A stretch of 64,000 bases of DNA from Saccharothrix longispora (lineage in GTDB: Bacteria > Actinomycetota > Actinomycetes > Mycobacteriales > Pseudonocardiaceae), in the NCBI RefSeq assembly GCF_030852425.1, contig NZ_NSDM01000015.1:1-64000 (forward strand), written 5' to 3'. Each line of letters starts with the position of its first letter. The first letter of the stretch is position 1. Positions 36,499-44,484 of the stretch are shown in pieces. The translations under genes were made by a program, and so were the position numbers. The notes beneath the pieces are model-generated. The model made no database searches. It saw only the letters and a program-made list of their open reading frames with translations, and was not told the origin of the DNA.

Positions 36499-37340
36499 CC
36501 GGCGGGTGGCGGCGGGTCCTGGCCGTCGCGGCGGTGGTCGGGCTGGCGCCGGTCGCGGCTCCTCCGCACGCGGTGGCGGCCGACTGCGCCGGGGTCGCGG
36601 TGGTCGTGGACTTCCGCTCGTTGGGCGGCGGTGTGCGCACGGGCTGCGCGGCGGGCGACCCGGCGTCGGGCACGGGCGCGTTGACCGCCGCCGGCTTCGG
36701 TTTCACCTTCGCCGCCCGGCAGCCGGGGTTCGTGTGCCGGATCGACGGCCTGCCCGGCCAGGCCGCGGACCCGTGCGTCGGCACCTCCCCCACCTCGGCG
36801 CACTGGTCCTACTGGCACGCGCGGCCCGGTGGGTCGTGGACCTACAGCAGCACGTCGGCGAGCGCGTACGACCCGGCGGCCGGCACCGTCGAGGGCTGGT
36901 CCTTCGGCGCGGGTGAGCCGCCCGGCGTCGCGCCGCCCGCGCCCGCGCCGAAACCCCAGCCGCCGGCGCCGCAGCCACCCGCACCCCAGCCACCCGCACC
37001 CCAGCCGCCCGCGCCGAACCCGGGGCAGCCGGCACCGCGGTCGACGGCGGACCGACCGGGGCAACCCGTCCAGCCGGGGCAGCCGACCGGCGGACCCGGA
37101 CCGACCACGACCCCGTCCGCCGGCGCGCCCCCGTCCCCGTCGGACGCCCCGACCGGTGGCACGTCCCCGACGTCCACCGGCTCCCCGACCGCGCCGGGCG
37201 CCACGCCCGTCGCCGTCGCCCCCACCGCGGGCGCGTCGTCCGGCGGCACGGCCGGTCCGGTCGTCGCCGTCGTGGTGATCGCGTTGCTGGCCGGGCTGGG
37301 CGTGTGGACCGCGCGGCGGCGCGCGAAGGCCGCGGAGTGA
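36495..37340 (+). CDS. SCO2322-like surface protein with DUF4430-like domain
   Basis: The 281-residue protein has a signal peptide (VTGGWRRVLAVAAVVGLAPV...AVA), a compact domain with four cysteines (VVVDFRSLGGGVRTGCAAGD, TLTAAGFGFTF-like ALTAAGFGFTF, PGFVCRIDGLPGQ, HWSYWHARPGGSWTYS, GTVEGWSFGAG), a Pro-rich stalk with PAPQP repeats and a C-terminal membrane helix with RRRAKAAE. The domain order fits DUF4430, the fold of the beta domain of intrinsic factor. Its operon fits the SCO2322 family. GTG at 36495 gives the best signal peptide; in-frame GTG 36471 is an alternative. Confidence 0.8.
   Translation: MTGGWRRVLAVAAVVGLAPVAAPPHAVAADCAGVAVVVDFRSLGGGVRTGCAAGDPASGTGALTAAGFGFTFAARQPGFVCRIDGLPGQAADPCVGTSPTSAHWSYWHARPGGSWTYSSTSASAYDPAAGTVEGWSFGAGEPPGVAPPAPAPKPQPPAPQPPAPQPPAPQPPAPNPGQPAPRSTADRPGQPVQPGQPTGGPGPTTTPSAGAPPSPSDAPTGGTSPTSTGSPTAPGATPVAVAPTAGASSGGTAGPVVAVVVIALLAGLGVWTARRRAKAAE
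36962..37018 (+). repeat. 15-bp tandem repeat coding PAPQP units
   Basis: Units such as CCACCCGCACCCCAG repeat in tandem and encode a PPAPQ stalk between the folded domain and the membrane anchor of the SCO2322-like protein. Unit number is likely to vary among relatives. Confidence 0.8.
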
Positions 37341-38404
37341 CGCTGCACCCCGGCGCGTGGTGGCTGTGGGCGCTGTCGCTGGGCGCGGTCGCCGGCCGGA
37401 CGAACAACCCGCTGCTGCTCGCGCTCGTCGTCGTGGTCGCGGGGTACGTGGCCGTGTCGTGCCGCCAGGACACGCCGTGGGCGAGCGCGTACGGCGTGTT
37501 CCTGAAGTTCGGCCTGGTGGTGATCGCGATCCGGGTGCTGTTCCACGTGCTGCTCGGCGGCGTGACCGGGCCGACGGTGCTGCTCACGCTGCCCGAGGTG
37601 CCGCTGCCGGACTGGGCGCGGGGCGTGCGGCTCGGCGGGCCGGTCAGCGCCGAGGGCCTGGCGTTCGCGGTGTACCAGGGCCTCCAGCTGGCGACGCTGC
37701 TGTGCTGCGTGGGCGCGGCGAACGCGCTGGCCAACGCCAAGCGGCTGCTGAGGTCGCTGCCCGCCGCGCTGTACGAGGTGAGCGTGGCGGTGGTGGTGGC
37801 GCTGACCGTCGCCCCGCAGCTGGTGGCGAGCGCGCGGTCGGTGCGCCGGGCGCGGGCGCTGCGCGGTGACGCGGTGCGCGGGGTGCGGGCGGTGCGGGTG
37901 CTGCTGGCCCCGGTGCTGGAGGACGCGTTCGAGCGGTCGCTGGTGCTGGCCGCGGCGATGGACTCGCGCGGCTACGGGCGCACGGCCGGCCAGTCGCGGC
38001 GGGCCCGGCTGCTGACCGGCGGGCTCGTGCTCGGCGGGCTGGCGGGGCTGTGCGTCGGCGCGTACGGCCTGCTCGACGGCACGTCGTCGCCGCTGGTCGG
38101 CGCGCCGGTGCTGGCGGTCGGGTCGGCGCTGGCGGTGGCCGGGCTGTGGAGCGGGTCGCGGCGGGTGCGGCGCAGCCGGTACCGCCCGGACCGCTGGGGC
38201 CCGCGCGAGCTGCTGGTGGTGGCCTCCGGCCTGGTCGCGGTGTCGGCCGCGTTCCTCGCGCCGGCCGACCTGGGCGGCGCGGCGCTGTCCGCGAGCACCG
38301 TGCCGCTGACCGCGCCCGGGCTGCCGCTGCTGCCGGCGCTCGGCGTGCTGTGCGCCCTGGCCCCCGTGCTGATCGCGGGCCGCCCGACGGGGAAGAGGAC
38401 ATGA
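37337..38404 (+). CDS. ECF transporter transmembrane (T) component
   Basis: This 355-residue membrane protein has the CbiQ/EcfT pattern: hydrophobic N-terminal helices (WALSLGAVAGRTNNPLLLALVVVVAGY), a cytoplasmic segment with coupling motifs ARSVRRARALRGDAVRG and AAAMDSRGYGRTA (the A-R-G type short motifs that contact the ATPases), and further helices. GTG at 37337 overlaps the preceding stop (GTGA). It should link the ATPase pair encoded next to the S component. It is longer than classic EcfT (about 265 residues) by about 90 C-terminal residues with extra helices. Confidence 0.92.
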   Translation: MTLHPGAWWLWALSLGAVAGRTNNPLLLALVVVVAGYVAVSCRQDTPWASAYGVFLKFGLVVIAIRVLFHVLLGGVTGPTVLLTLPEVPLPDWARGVRLGGPVSAEGLAFAVYQGLQLATLLCCVGAANALANAKRLLRSLPAALYEVSVAVVVALTVAPQLVASARSVRRARALRGDAVRGVRAVRVLLAPVLEDAFERSLVLAAAMDSRGYGRTAGQSRRARLLTGGLVLGGLAGLCVGAYGLLDGTSSPLVGAPVLAVGSALAVAGLWSGSRRVRRSRYRPDRWGPRELLVVASGLVAVSAAFLAPADLGGAALSASTVPLTAPGLPLLPALGVLCALAPVLIAGRPTGKRT

Positions 38405-40005
38405 TCCGGTTCGAGAACGTCACCGTCACCTACCGCGAGGCCGCGCGGCCGGTGCTGTCCGGGGTGGACCTGCACGTGCCGGAGGGCGAGCTGTGCCTGG
38501 TGGTCGGCCGCACCGGGTCGGGCAAGTCGACCCTGCTGCGCGCGGTCAACGGGCTGGTGCCGCACTTCACCGGCGGCACGCTCGCCGGGCGCGTCCTGGT
38601 CGACGGCCGAGACACCCGCACCCACCCGCCGCGCGAGCTGGCGGACGTGGTGGGCGTGGTGGCGCAGGACCCGCAGGCCGGGTTCGTCACCGACTCCGTC
38701 GAGGAGGAGCTGGCGTACTCGATGGAGTCGCTGGCGCTGCCGAACGCGGTGATGCGCAAGCGGGTGGAGGAGACCCTGGACCTGCTGGGGCTGGCCGAGC
38801 TGCGGAACCGGCCGCTGGCCGCGCTGTCGGGTGGCCAGCAGCAGCGGGTCGCGGTGGGCGCGGCCCTCACCGCGCACCCGAGGGTGCTGGTGCTCGACGA
38901 GCCGACGTCGGCGCTGGACCCGGGCGCGGCGGAGGACGTGCTGGCCGCGCTGCACCGGCTCGTGCACGACCTCGGCATGACGGTGCTCATCGCCGAGCAC
39001 CGGCTGGAGCGCGTGGCCCAGTACGCGGACCGGGTCGTGTGGCTGCCCGGCGACGGGGGTGCGCCCGTCGCCGGCGCGCCCGGTCCCGTGCTGGCGCGGG
39101 CGCCCGTCGCGCCGCCGGTCGTGCGCTTGGGCCGGCTGGCCGGGTGGGAGCCGGTGCCGGTGTCCATCCGGGACGCCCGGAGGCTGGCCGGCCCGCTGCG
39201 CGACCGCCTCGACGACCGCCCCGACGTGCCCCGCTCCCCCGGCGCGACCGTGCTGACCACCCGCGACCTGCGGGTGCGCTACTCCTCGGTGGACGCGCTG
39301 CGCGGGGTGTCGCTGACCGTCGGGGAGGGCGAGCGGGTGGCGGTCATGGGCCGCAACGGGTCGGGCAAGTCGAGCCTGCTGTGGGCGGTGCAGGGCACCG
39401 GGAAGCGGTCCGGCGGCGAGGTCGCGGTGGACGGCGTCGACCCGGCCTCCCTCGAGCCGGGGCCCCGGCGGGCCGCGGTCGGCCTGGTGCCGCAGCAGCC
39501 CGCGGACCTGCTGTACCTGCACACCGTGCGCGGCGAGTGCGAGCAGGCGGACCGGGAGTCCGAACGGCCCGGTGGGACGTGCCGGGAGCTGCTGGACCGG
39601 CTCGCGCCGGGCGTCCCCGACGACCGGCACCCGCGCGACCTGTCCGAGGGGCAGCGGTTGGCGCTGGTGCTGGCGGTCGCGCTCACCCCGCGTCCGCGGG
39701 TCGTGCTGCTGGACGAGCCGACCCGGGGCCTGGACTACCCGGCGAAGACCCGGTTGGCGGGGGCGCTGCGCGACCTCGCCGACGACGGGCACGCGGTCGT
39801 GCTGGCCACGCACGACGTCGAGTTCGTCGCCGAGTACGCCACGCGGGTGGTGGTGCTGGCCGACGGCGAGGTGGTCGCGGACGGGCCGACCGCCGAGGTG
39901 GTCACCGCCTCACCGGTGTTCTCGCCGCAGGTGGCGAAGGTGCTCGCGCCGCGCCGGTGGCTGACCGTCGCGGACGTCGCCGACGCCCTGGAGGAGGCCC
40001 GGTGA
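38401..40005 (+). CDS. Fused double ECF ATPase (EcfA1-EcfA2 type)
   Basis: The 534-residue protein contains two ABC ATPase domains. Domain 1 (about 1-230) has GRTGSGKST, LSGGQQQR, LVLDEPTSALDP and AEH; domain 2 (about 285-530) has GRNGSGKSS, a degenerate signature LSEGQRLALVLAVAL and LLDEPTRGLD followed by THD. Fusion fixes the A1:A2 stoichiometry of the energising module. ATG at 38401 overlaps the stop of the T component (ATGA). It couples ATP hydrolysis to toppling of the S component. Confidence 0.95.
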   Translation: MIRFENVTVTYREAARPVLSGVDLHVPEGELCLVVGRTGSGKSTLLRAVNGLVPHFTGGTLAGRVLVDGRDTRTHPPRELADVVGVVAQDPQAGFVTDSVEEELAYSMESLALPNAVMRKRVEETLDLLGLAELRNRPLAALSGGQQQRVAVGAALTAHPRVLVLDEPTSALDPGAAEDVLAALHRLVHDLGMTVLIAEHRLERVAQYADRVVWLPGDGGAPVAGAPGPVLARAPVAPPVVRLGRLAGWEPVPVSIRDARRLAGPLRDRLDDRPDVPRSPGATVLTTRDLRVRYSSVDALRGVSLTVGEGERVAVMGRNGSGKSSLLWAVQGTGKRSGGEVAVDGVDPASLEPGPRRAAVGLVPQQPADLLYLHTVRGECEQADRESERPGGTCRELLDRLAPGVPDDRHPRDLSEGQRLALVLAVALTPRPRVVLLDEPTRGLDYPAKTRLAGALRDLADDGHAVVLATHDVEFVAEYATRVVVLADGEVVADGPTAEVVTASPVFSPQVAKVLAPRRWLTVADVADALEEAR

Positions 40006-40886
40006 ACGCCCTGCGCGTGCGCCCGCGCGCCGCGGTCGCGCTGACCGTGGCGGCGGCGATCAGCGTGGTGGCGTTCGGCTGGCCGCTGCTGGTCTCCGCC
40101 GACGCGGGCATCGCGCGCGGCGCCGAGGCGCCGTGGGTGTTCGCGCTGCTCCTGCCGCTGGTGCTGGCCGTGGTGCTGGCCGAGTTGAGCGAGGGCGGGC
40201 TGGACGCCAAGGCCGTGGCGGTGCTGGGCGTGCTCTCGGCGCTGGGCGCGGCGATCCGGCCGCTGGGCGCGGGCACGGCGGGCATCGAGACGGTGTTCTT
40301 CCTGCTCGTGCTGGGCGGGCGGGTGTTCGGGCCGGGGTTCGGGTTCGTCCTGGGCAACACGATGCTGTTCGCGTCGGCGCTGCTGACCGGCGGCGTGGGT
40401 CCGTGGCTGCCGTACCAGATGCTGGGTGCGGCGTGGGTGGGGCTGGGCGCGGGCCTGCTGCCGAATCCCCGCGGGGCGAAGCCGGGCGGCGGGGCGGAGT
40501 TGGCGCTGCTCGCCGCGTACAGCGCGGTCGCGTCGCTGGTGTACGGGCTGCTGCTCAACCTGTCGTTCTGGCCGTTCGCGCTGGGCGCGGCGAGCACGTC
40601 GCTGTCCTACCAGCCCGGCGGGCCGCTCGCGGACAACCTGGTGCGGCTGGTGCTGTTCAGCCTGGCCACGTCGCTGGGCTGGGACGTCGGCCGGGCGATC
40701 ACGACGACGGTCCTGGTGCTGGCGACCGGTCCGGTGCTGCTGCGCACGCTGCGCCGGGCGGCGCGGCGGGCCTCGTTCGCCGATCCGGTGTTCGCCGGTC
40801 CGGCGGTTGGTCCCGCGGCCTCGGGCCGGGTCAGCGGGGCAGCAGCGCCGCCACCTCCGCCACCGCGTCCAGCACCTCCGGCGTGA
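40002..40886 (+). CDS. ECF transporter S component, probable cobalamin-specific
   Basis: The 294-residue protein has about six hydrophobic helices (ALTVAAAISVVAFGWPLLV, FALLLPLVLAVVLAEL, AVLGVLSALGAAIRPLGAG, FFLLVLGGRVFGPGFGFVLG, PYQMLGAAWVGLGAG, YSAVASLVYGLLLNL) and a Pro-rich tail. The segment IRPLGAGTAGIETVFFLLV and GNTMLFASALLTGG fit S components of the ECF-transporter superfamily. GTG at 40002 overlaps the ATPase stop (GTGA). Cobalamin specificity is inferred from the riboswitch and the intrinsic-factor-like partners, not from residues. The 3' end overlaps the next, convergent gene by 56 bases. Confidence 0.88.
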   Translation: MNALRVRPRAAVALTVAAAISVVAFGWPLLVSADAGIARGAEAPWVFALLLPLVLAVVLAELSEGGLDAKAVAVLGVLSALGAAIRPLGAGTAGIETVFFLLVLGGRVFGPGFGFVLGNTMLFASALLTGGVGPWLPYQMLGAAWVGLGAGLLPNPRGAKPGGGAELALLAAYSAVASLVYGLLLNLSFWPFALGAASTSLSYQPGGPLADNLVRLVLFSLATSLGWDVGRAITTTVLVLATGPVLLRTLRRAARRASFADPVFAGPAVGPAASGRVSGAAAPPPPPPRPAPPA

Positions 40887-41499
40887 CGAACCCGCCGACC
40901 GGCTCCGCCTCCGCGACGGTGACCGTGCCGCGCTCCCGCTCGGCGCCGTAGTTGGCCCCGGTGAACGCCACGTCGCCCAGGCCGACCAGCGCCCCCGGCA
41001 GCGGGCTGATGTCGCCGGAGCCGGGTTGGTCCAGGAGGGCCTGGAACTCGCGCGCGTCGGCGCGCGAGGCGAACTCCACCCAGGCGACCGAGACCACCAT
41101 GGTGTTGCCCGCGTCGTCGCCGACGGTGAACAGCACGCGGTCCATCGAGACGCAGCGGGTGCGCCGGAGGAACTCCCGCACCCCGCCGAACGAGGCCGCG
41201 ACGCAGTCCGCGCCCTCCCTGGGGCTCTGCGCGTGCGCCCGCAGCCCCATGCGAAGCCAGGCGCCCTCGGCGTCGCCCCGGCGGGCCAGGTCGGCGCCCT
41301 CGGCCTTGCGCGCGGCCAGGCCCAACCCGGAACCGCCGGCCCCGGAGGCCTCACCGGGACCCGCGCTCAGCCCCACGGCGCCGCCGTACCCGACGGCGCT
41401 CAGCGCCACCAGTCCGGCCAGCAGCAGCCCGCCCTTCCCGCCGCCGCCGGCGACCGGGCGCACCCGGCCCCGGTCGTCGGTGTAGAAACCCTTGGGCAC
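40831..41499 (-). CDS. Single-pass membrane protein of unknown function
   Basis: The 222-residue protein has a short basic cytoplasmic start (VPKGFYTDDRGRVRPVAGGGG), one membrane helix (GGLLLAGLVALSAVGYGGAVGL) and an extracytoplasmic domain of about 170 residues (DCVAASFGGVREFLRRTRCVSMDRVLFTVGDD, VVSVAWVEFASRADAREFQALLDQPG, VAFTGANYGAERERGTVTVAEAEPVGG). I do not recognise the family, though it resembles actinobacterial proteins with a GG-rich linker and a secreted alpha/beta module. GTG at 41499 follows GGGAGGAGG. Its 3' end overlaps the ECF S gene. It is not part of the minus-strand LuxCE operon by clear coupling. Confidence 0.7.
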   Translation of the reverse strand: MPKGFYTDDRGRVRPVAGGGGKGGLLLAGLVALSAVGYGGAVGLSAGPGEASGAGGSGLGLAARKAEGADLARRGDAEGAWLRMGLRAHAQSPREGADCVAASFGGVREFLRRTRCVSMDRVLFTVGDDAGNTMVVSVAWVEFASRADAREFQALLDQPGSGDISPLPGALVGLGDVAFTGANYGAERERGTVTVAEAEPVGGFVTPEVLDAVAEVAALLPR

Positions 41500-41596
41500 G
41501 ATGACCTCCTCCCCCGGGAAGGTGTAGCAACGCGGGGGTGGTCGTGACCCGACTTTCGTGGAGAACCGCTCGAACAGCGCAAACCGGACGGTCGGT

Positions 41597-42799
41597 TCAT
41601 GCCCCTTCGGGCACCGCGCCACGACGCTTCCGCCGGTCGGCCAGCAGCAGCGCCAGCCCGAGCACGGACATCACCAGGCCGATGCCGTAGGCGGTGCGGT
41701 AGCCGAAGTGCTGGGCCGCGCCCAGCAGCGGGCCCGAGGTCATGGCGCTGATCCTCGCGGTGTTCGTGTAGAGCGTGGTGGCGTAGCCGGGGCGGTCCGG
41801 CGCGAGGTCCTGGAAGTAGGAGATGCCCACGCCCATCACCGCGGAGATCACGACGGCGTGCAGCACCTGCGCGGCCATCACCTGCCAGGTCGCCTGGACC
41901 AGGACCATGACCGAGTAGTAGGCCAGGGCCAGCGCGCCGCCCGCGAGCACCAGCACGCGGTGGTCGAACCGGACGGCGAGCGCGCCGAAGCCGAGCATCA
42001 GCGGGATCTCCAGCGCCGCGCACAGCCCCAGCACCAGGCCCGCGTCGCCGGCCGTGCCGCCGAGGTCCTCGGTGATGAACAGCGGCATGGCCGCCACGCC
42101 CACCGCGGTGGCGCCCTGGAGCAGCACGAACGCCGCGGAGGCCGCCAGGAACCCGCCGCGCGGGCCGGGCCGGCGGTCGACGTCGGCGGTGACCACCGGG
42201 TCCGGGCCCAGGCGGGGCAGCCAGATCAGGGTGGCGACGGCCGTGAGCACGTACATCGCGGCGGCCGCGGTGAACAGGCCGGTGAACCCGGCGGCGGTCA
42301 TCAGCAGCGCGCCCAGCGGCGGGCCGCCGACCCACGCGACCGACAGGGTGGTGCGCAGACCGCTGATCGCGAACGCGCCCCTGGTGGAGCGCGACCGGTC
42401 CAGCAGTTGGCGGGCGTAGGCGAACATCTGGGGCATGTGCGAGGCCGAGAAGGCCCACAGCGTCACCGACACCGCGAGCAGCAGCCAGTAGTCGCGCAGC
42501 ACGGCGAACAGCGCCAACGCCACCGCGCCGACCACCGAGGCCGCGAACATCAGCGTGCGCCGGACGTCGCGGGTGTCGGAGAACCGCCCGACCAGGGTGC
42601 TGAGCACGATCGAGGCCAGCGCGCCGACGAGCAGGAACGCGCCGACCGCGAACGGGCCCGCGTGCAACTCCTTGACCAGGAACAGCGCCATGAACGGCGA
42701 GACCAGCGCGTACCCCGTGCCGGACAGCAGGCTCACCGACACCAGGGGGACGAACGGCCGGGAACGACGGGAGACACGAGTTTCGCTCACAACGGCCAC
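41597..42799 (-). CDS. MFS exporter, SET (sugar efflux) type
   Basis: The 400-residue permease has twelve predicted membrane helices (for example SLLSGTGYALVSPFMALFLVKEL and FLLVGALASIVLSTLVGRFSDTRDVRRTL with the loop 2-3 motif). Motif spacing and the pair GLRTTLSVAWVGGPPLGALL fit the sugar-efflux SET family. GTG at 42799 is 84 bases downstream of the O-methyltransferase stop. As the last gene of a LuxE, LuxC, methyltransferase, exporter run, its likely role is exporting the product of that cluster or giving resistance to it. The transported compound cannot be told. Confidence 0.88.
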   Translation of the reverse strand: MAVVSETRVSRRSRPFVPLVSVSLLSGTGYALVSPFMALFLVKELHAGPFAVGAFLLVGALASIVLSTLVGRFSDTRDVRRTLMFAASVVGAVALALFAVLRDYWLLLAVSVTLWAFSASHMPQMFAYARQLLDRSRSTRGAFAISGLRTTLSVAWVGGPPLGALLMTAAGFTGLFTAAAAMYVLTAVATLIWLPRLGPDPVVTADVDRRPGPRGGFLAASAAFVLLQGATAVGVAAMPLFITEDLGGTAGDAGLVLGLCAALEIPLMLGFGALAVRFDHRVLVLAGGALALAYYSVMVLVQATWQVMAAQVLHAVVISAVMGVGISYFQDLAPDRPGYATTLYTNTARISAMTSGPLLGAAQHFGYRTAYGIGLVMSVLGLALLLADRRKRRGAVPEGA

Positions 42800-42883
42800 G
42801 GACGCCGATCCTCGTCGTCCGGGTGCGCGGGGAGGAAGCCGATTTCCGCCCCGCTGCCCGTGAGAGCGGTCACACGGAGTGGT

Positions 42884-44413
42884 TCAGCCGGTCGCGCGGG
42901 CCACCAGGACGGCCATGTCGAGCGGCAGGTCGCGCACGTCCTCCAGGGTGAGCCCGTTGGCGGCCAGCAGGTCCCGGTGCTGCTCGGTGGTGCGTTCGCC
43001 GCCCTCGACGGTGTTGACCATCATGTGCACGTTGAACGCCAGCGGCAGCGGCGACGGCCGGTCCTCCCGGATGGGCCGCTCCACCAGGGCCAGCACCGCG
43101 CCCCGGGGCATCGCCGCGCGGACGTTGCGCAGGATGACCGCGCAGCGCTCGTCGGCCCAGTCGTGCATGATCCGCGACAGCAGGTACAGGTCGGCCCCGG
43201 CGGGCACCGGGTCGTGGAAGAAGTCGCCCGCGACCACCTCGGCGCGGTCGCCGCACCCGAGCTCGTCCAGCACCCGCCGCCCCGCGGCCACGACGTGCGG
43301 CCGGTCGAACACGATGCCGCGCAGACCGGGGCCGGCGCCCAGCACGGCGCCCAGCAGCCGGCCGTCGCCGCCGCCGACGTCGACCACGGTGCCGCGCTCG
43401 GGCAGGTCGAGCAGGCGGGGCACCAGGTCCAGGAAGCTCGTGCCGGCCGCCATCGCGCCCTCGAACAGACGCGCGTCGGCCGGGTTGGCGGCGAAGTGCT
43501 CGAACGGCCGCACGCCGTAGACGTGCTCGAACGCGCTGCCGCCGGCGCGCACGGTGTGCTCCAGGCCGGTGAAGGAGTGGTAGAACAGCCCGCCGTAGAT
43601 GCGGGCGAGGTCGCGCTGCGAGCCCTCCGCGTCGCGGCGCAGCATCGCGCCGACGTCGGTGAGCGACCACCGGTCGCCGTCGCGGTGGAACACGCCGAGC
43701 GCGGCGAGGAACGCGAGCAGCCGGTGCAGCCGGCTCTCCAGCGCCCCGGTGCGCGCGGCCAGGTCCGCGGTGGTGCGCGGCCCGTCGACGAGCAGGTCGG
43801 CCACGCCGAGTTCGGCCACCGCGGCCACGGCGCGGGTGCGCCAGGCGCCGGTCATCAGGTCGAGCATGGCGCGTTGGGGCCGGTCGGGCGGGCCGGTGTG
43901 CCGGGTGAGCAGGGCGGGCCGCCGGCCGGGCAGCCGCAGCTCCACGTCGGTCGGGCCGCGGAAGCGCAGCGAGGTGGCGTCCCCGTCGTGGTCGCCGCCG
44001 TCGGGGCGCAGGCCCGCGTCGAGCAGCGTCGCGTGCACGCCGCGCAGCAGCACGTCGTCGTCGGTGGTGGCGGTGAACACCAGGCGGTGCCCGTCGGCCG
44101 CGGGCCCGGGCAGGACCGCCACCTCCACCCCGCGCGGGCACCCCTCGACCCGGCCGCGCACGACGTGCGCCTCGCCGGGGTCGTGCACCGCGCCGCCCAG
44201 CCCGGCCAGCGCGTCGACCACGTCGCGCACGTCGTCGCCGGTGACCGCGAGGGCGGCGTGGGTGAACTCCAGGTGGCGCGCCAGCCCCGCCGGTGCGCCG
44301 GGCACGCGGGCCAGCGCCTCCGCCGTGCCCGCGCCGCGGACGAACCGCACGGCGTCGGCCAGCGCCCGCCGCGCACCGGTGACCGTTCCGGGCACGTCCT
44401 GTCGTGGGGGCAC
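42884..44413 (-). CDS. O-methyltransferase with an N-terminal VOC-like domain
   Basis: The 509-residue protein is larger than usual plant-type/hydroxyindole O-methyltransferases (about 340). Residues 170-505 form that enzyme: dimerisation part (MLDLMTGAWRTRAVAAVAELGVADLL), SAM motif VVDVGGGDGRLLGAVL, DLYLLSRIMHDWADE with catalytic His, and the closing FNVHMMVNTVEGGERTTEQ. Residues 1-160 look like a degenerate VOC module (HLEFTHAALAVTGDDVRDVV, HRLVFTATTDDDVLLRGVH). GTG at 44413 follows GGAGG. It should methylate a hydroxyl group on the aromatic or polyketide product of the operon; the extra domain may bind the substrate. Confidence 0.85.
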   Translation of the reverse strand: MPPRQDVPGTVTGARRALADAVRFVRGAGTAEALARVPGAPAGLARHLEFTHAALAVTGDDVRDVVDALAGLGGAVHDPGEAHVVRGRVEGCPRGVEVAVLPGPAADGHRLVFTATTDDDVLLRGVHATLLDAGLRPDGGDHDGDATSLRFRGPTDVELRLPGRRPALLTRHTGPPDRPQRAMLDLMTGAWRTRAVAAVAELGVADLLVDGPRTTADLAARTGALESRLHRLLAFLAALGVFHRDGDRWSLTDVGAMLRRDAEGSQRDLARIYGGLFYHSFTGLEHTVRAGGSAFEHVYGVRPFEHFAANPADARLFEGAMAAGTSFLDLVPRLLDLPERGTVVDVGGGDGRLLGAVLGAGPGLRGIVFDRPHVVAAGRRVLDELGCGDRAEVVAGDFFHDPVPAGADLYLLSRIMHDWADERCAVILRNVRAAMPRGAVLALVERPIREDRPSPLPLAFNVHMMVNTVEGGERTTEQHRDLLAANGLTLEDVRDLPLDMAVLVARATG

Positions 44414-44434
44414 GTCCTCGTCCTCCGGGTGGGG

Positions 44435-44464
44435 CCGCGCCCCGCGTTCGCACGCGGGGCGCGG
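44435..44464 (-). terminator. Hairpin between LuxC-like and methyltransferase genes
   Basis: CCGCGCCCCGCG (44435-44446) pairs perfectly with CGCGGGGCGCGG (44453-44464) with a 6-nt loop. It lies within the 71-base gap and could be an attenuator that lowers downstream expression or a true terminator. Confidence 0.65.
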
Positions 44465-44484
44465 CGGTGTTCCGCGTGCCCGCC

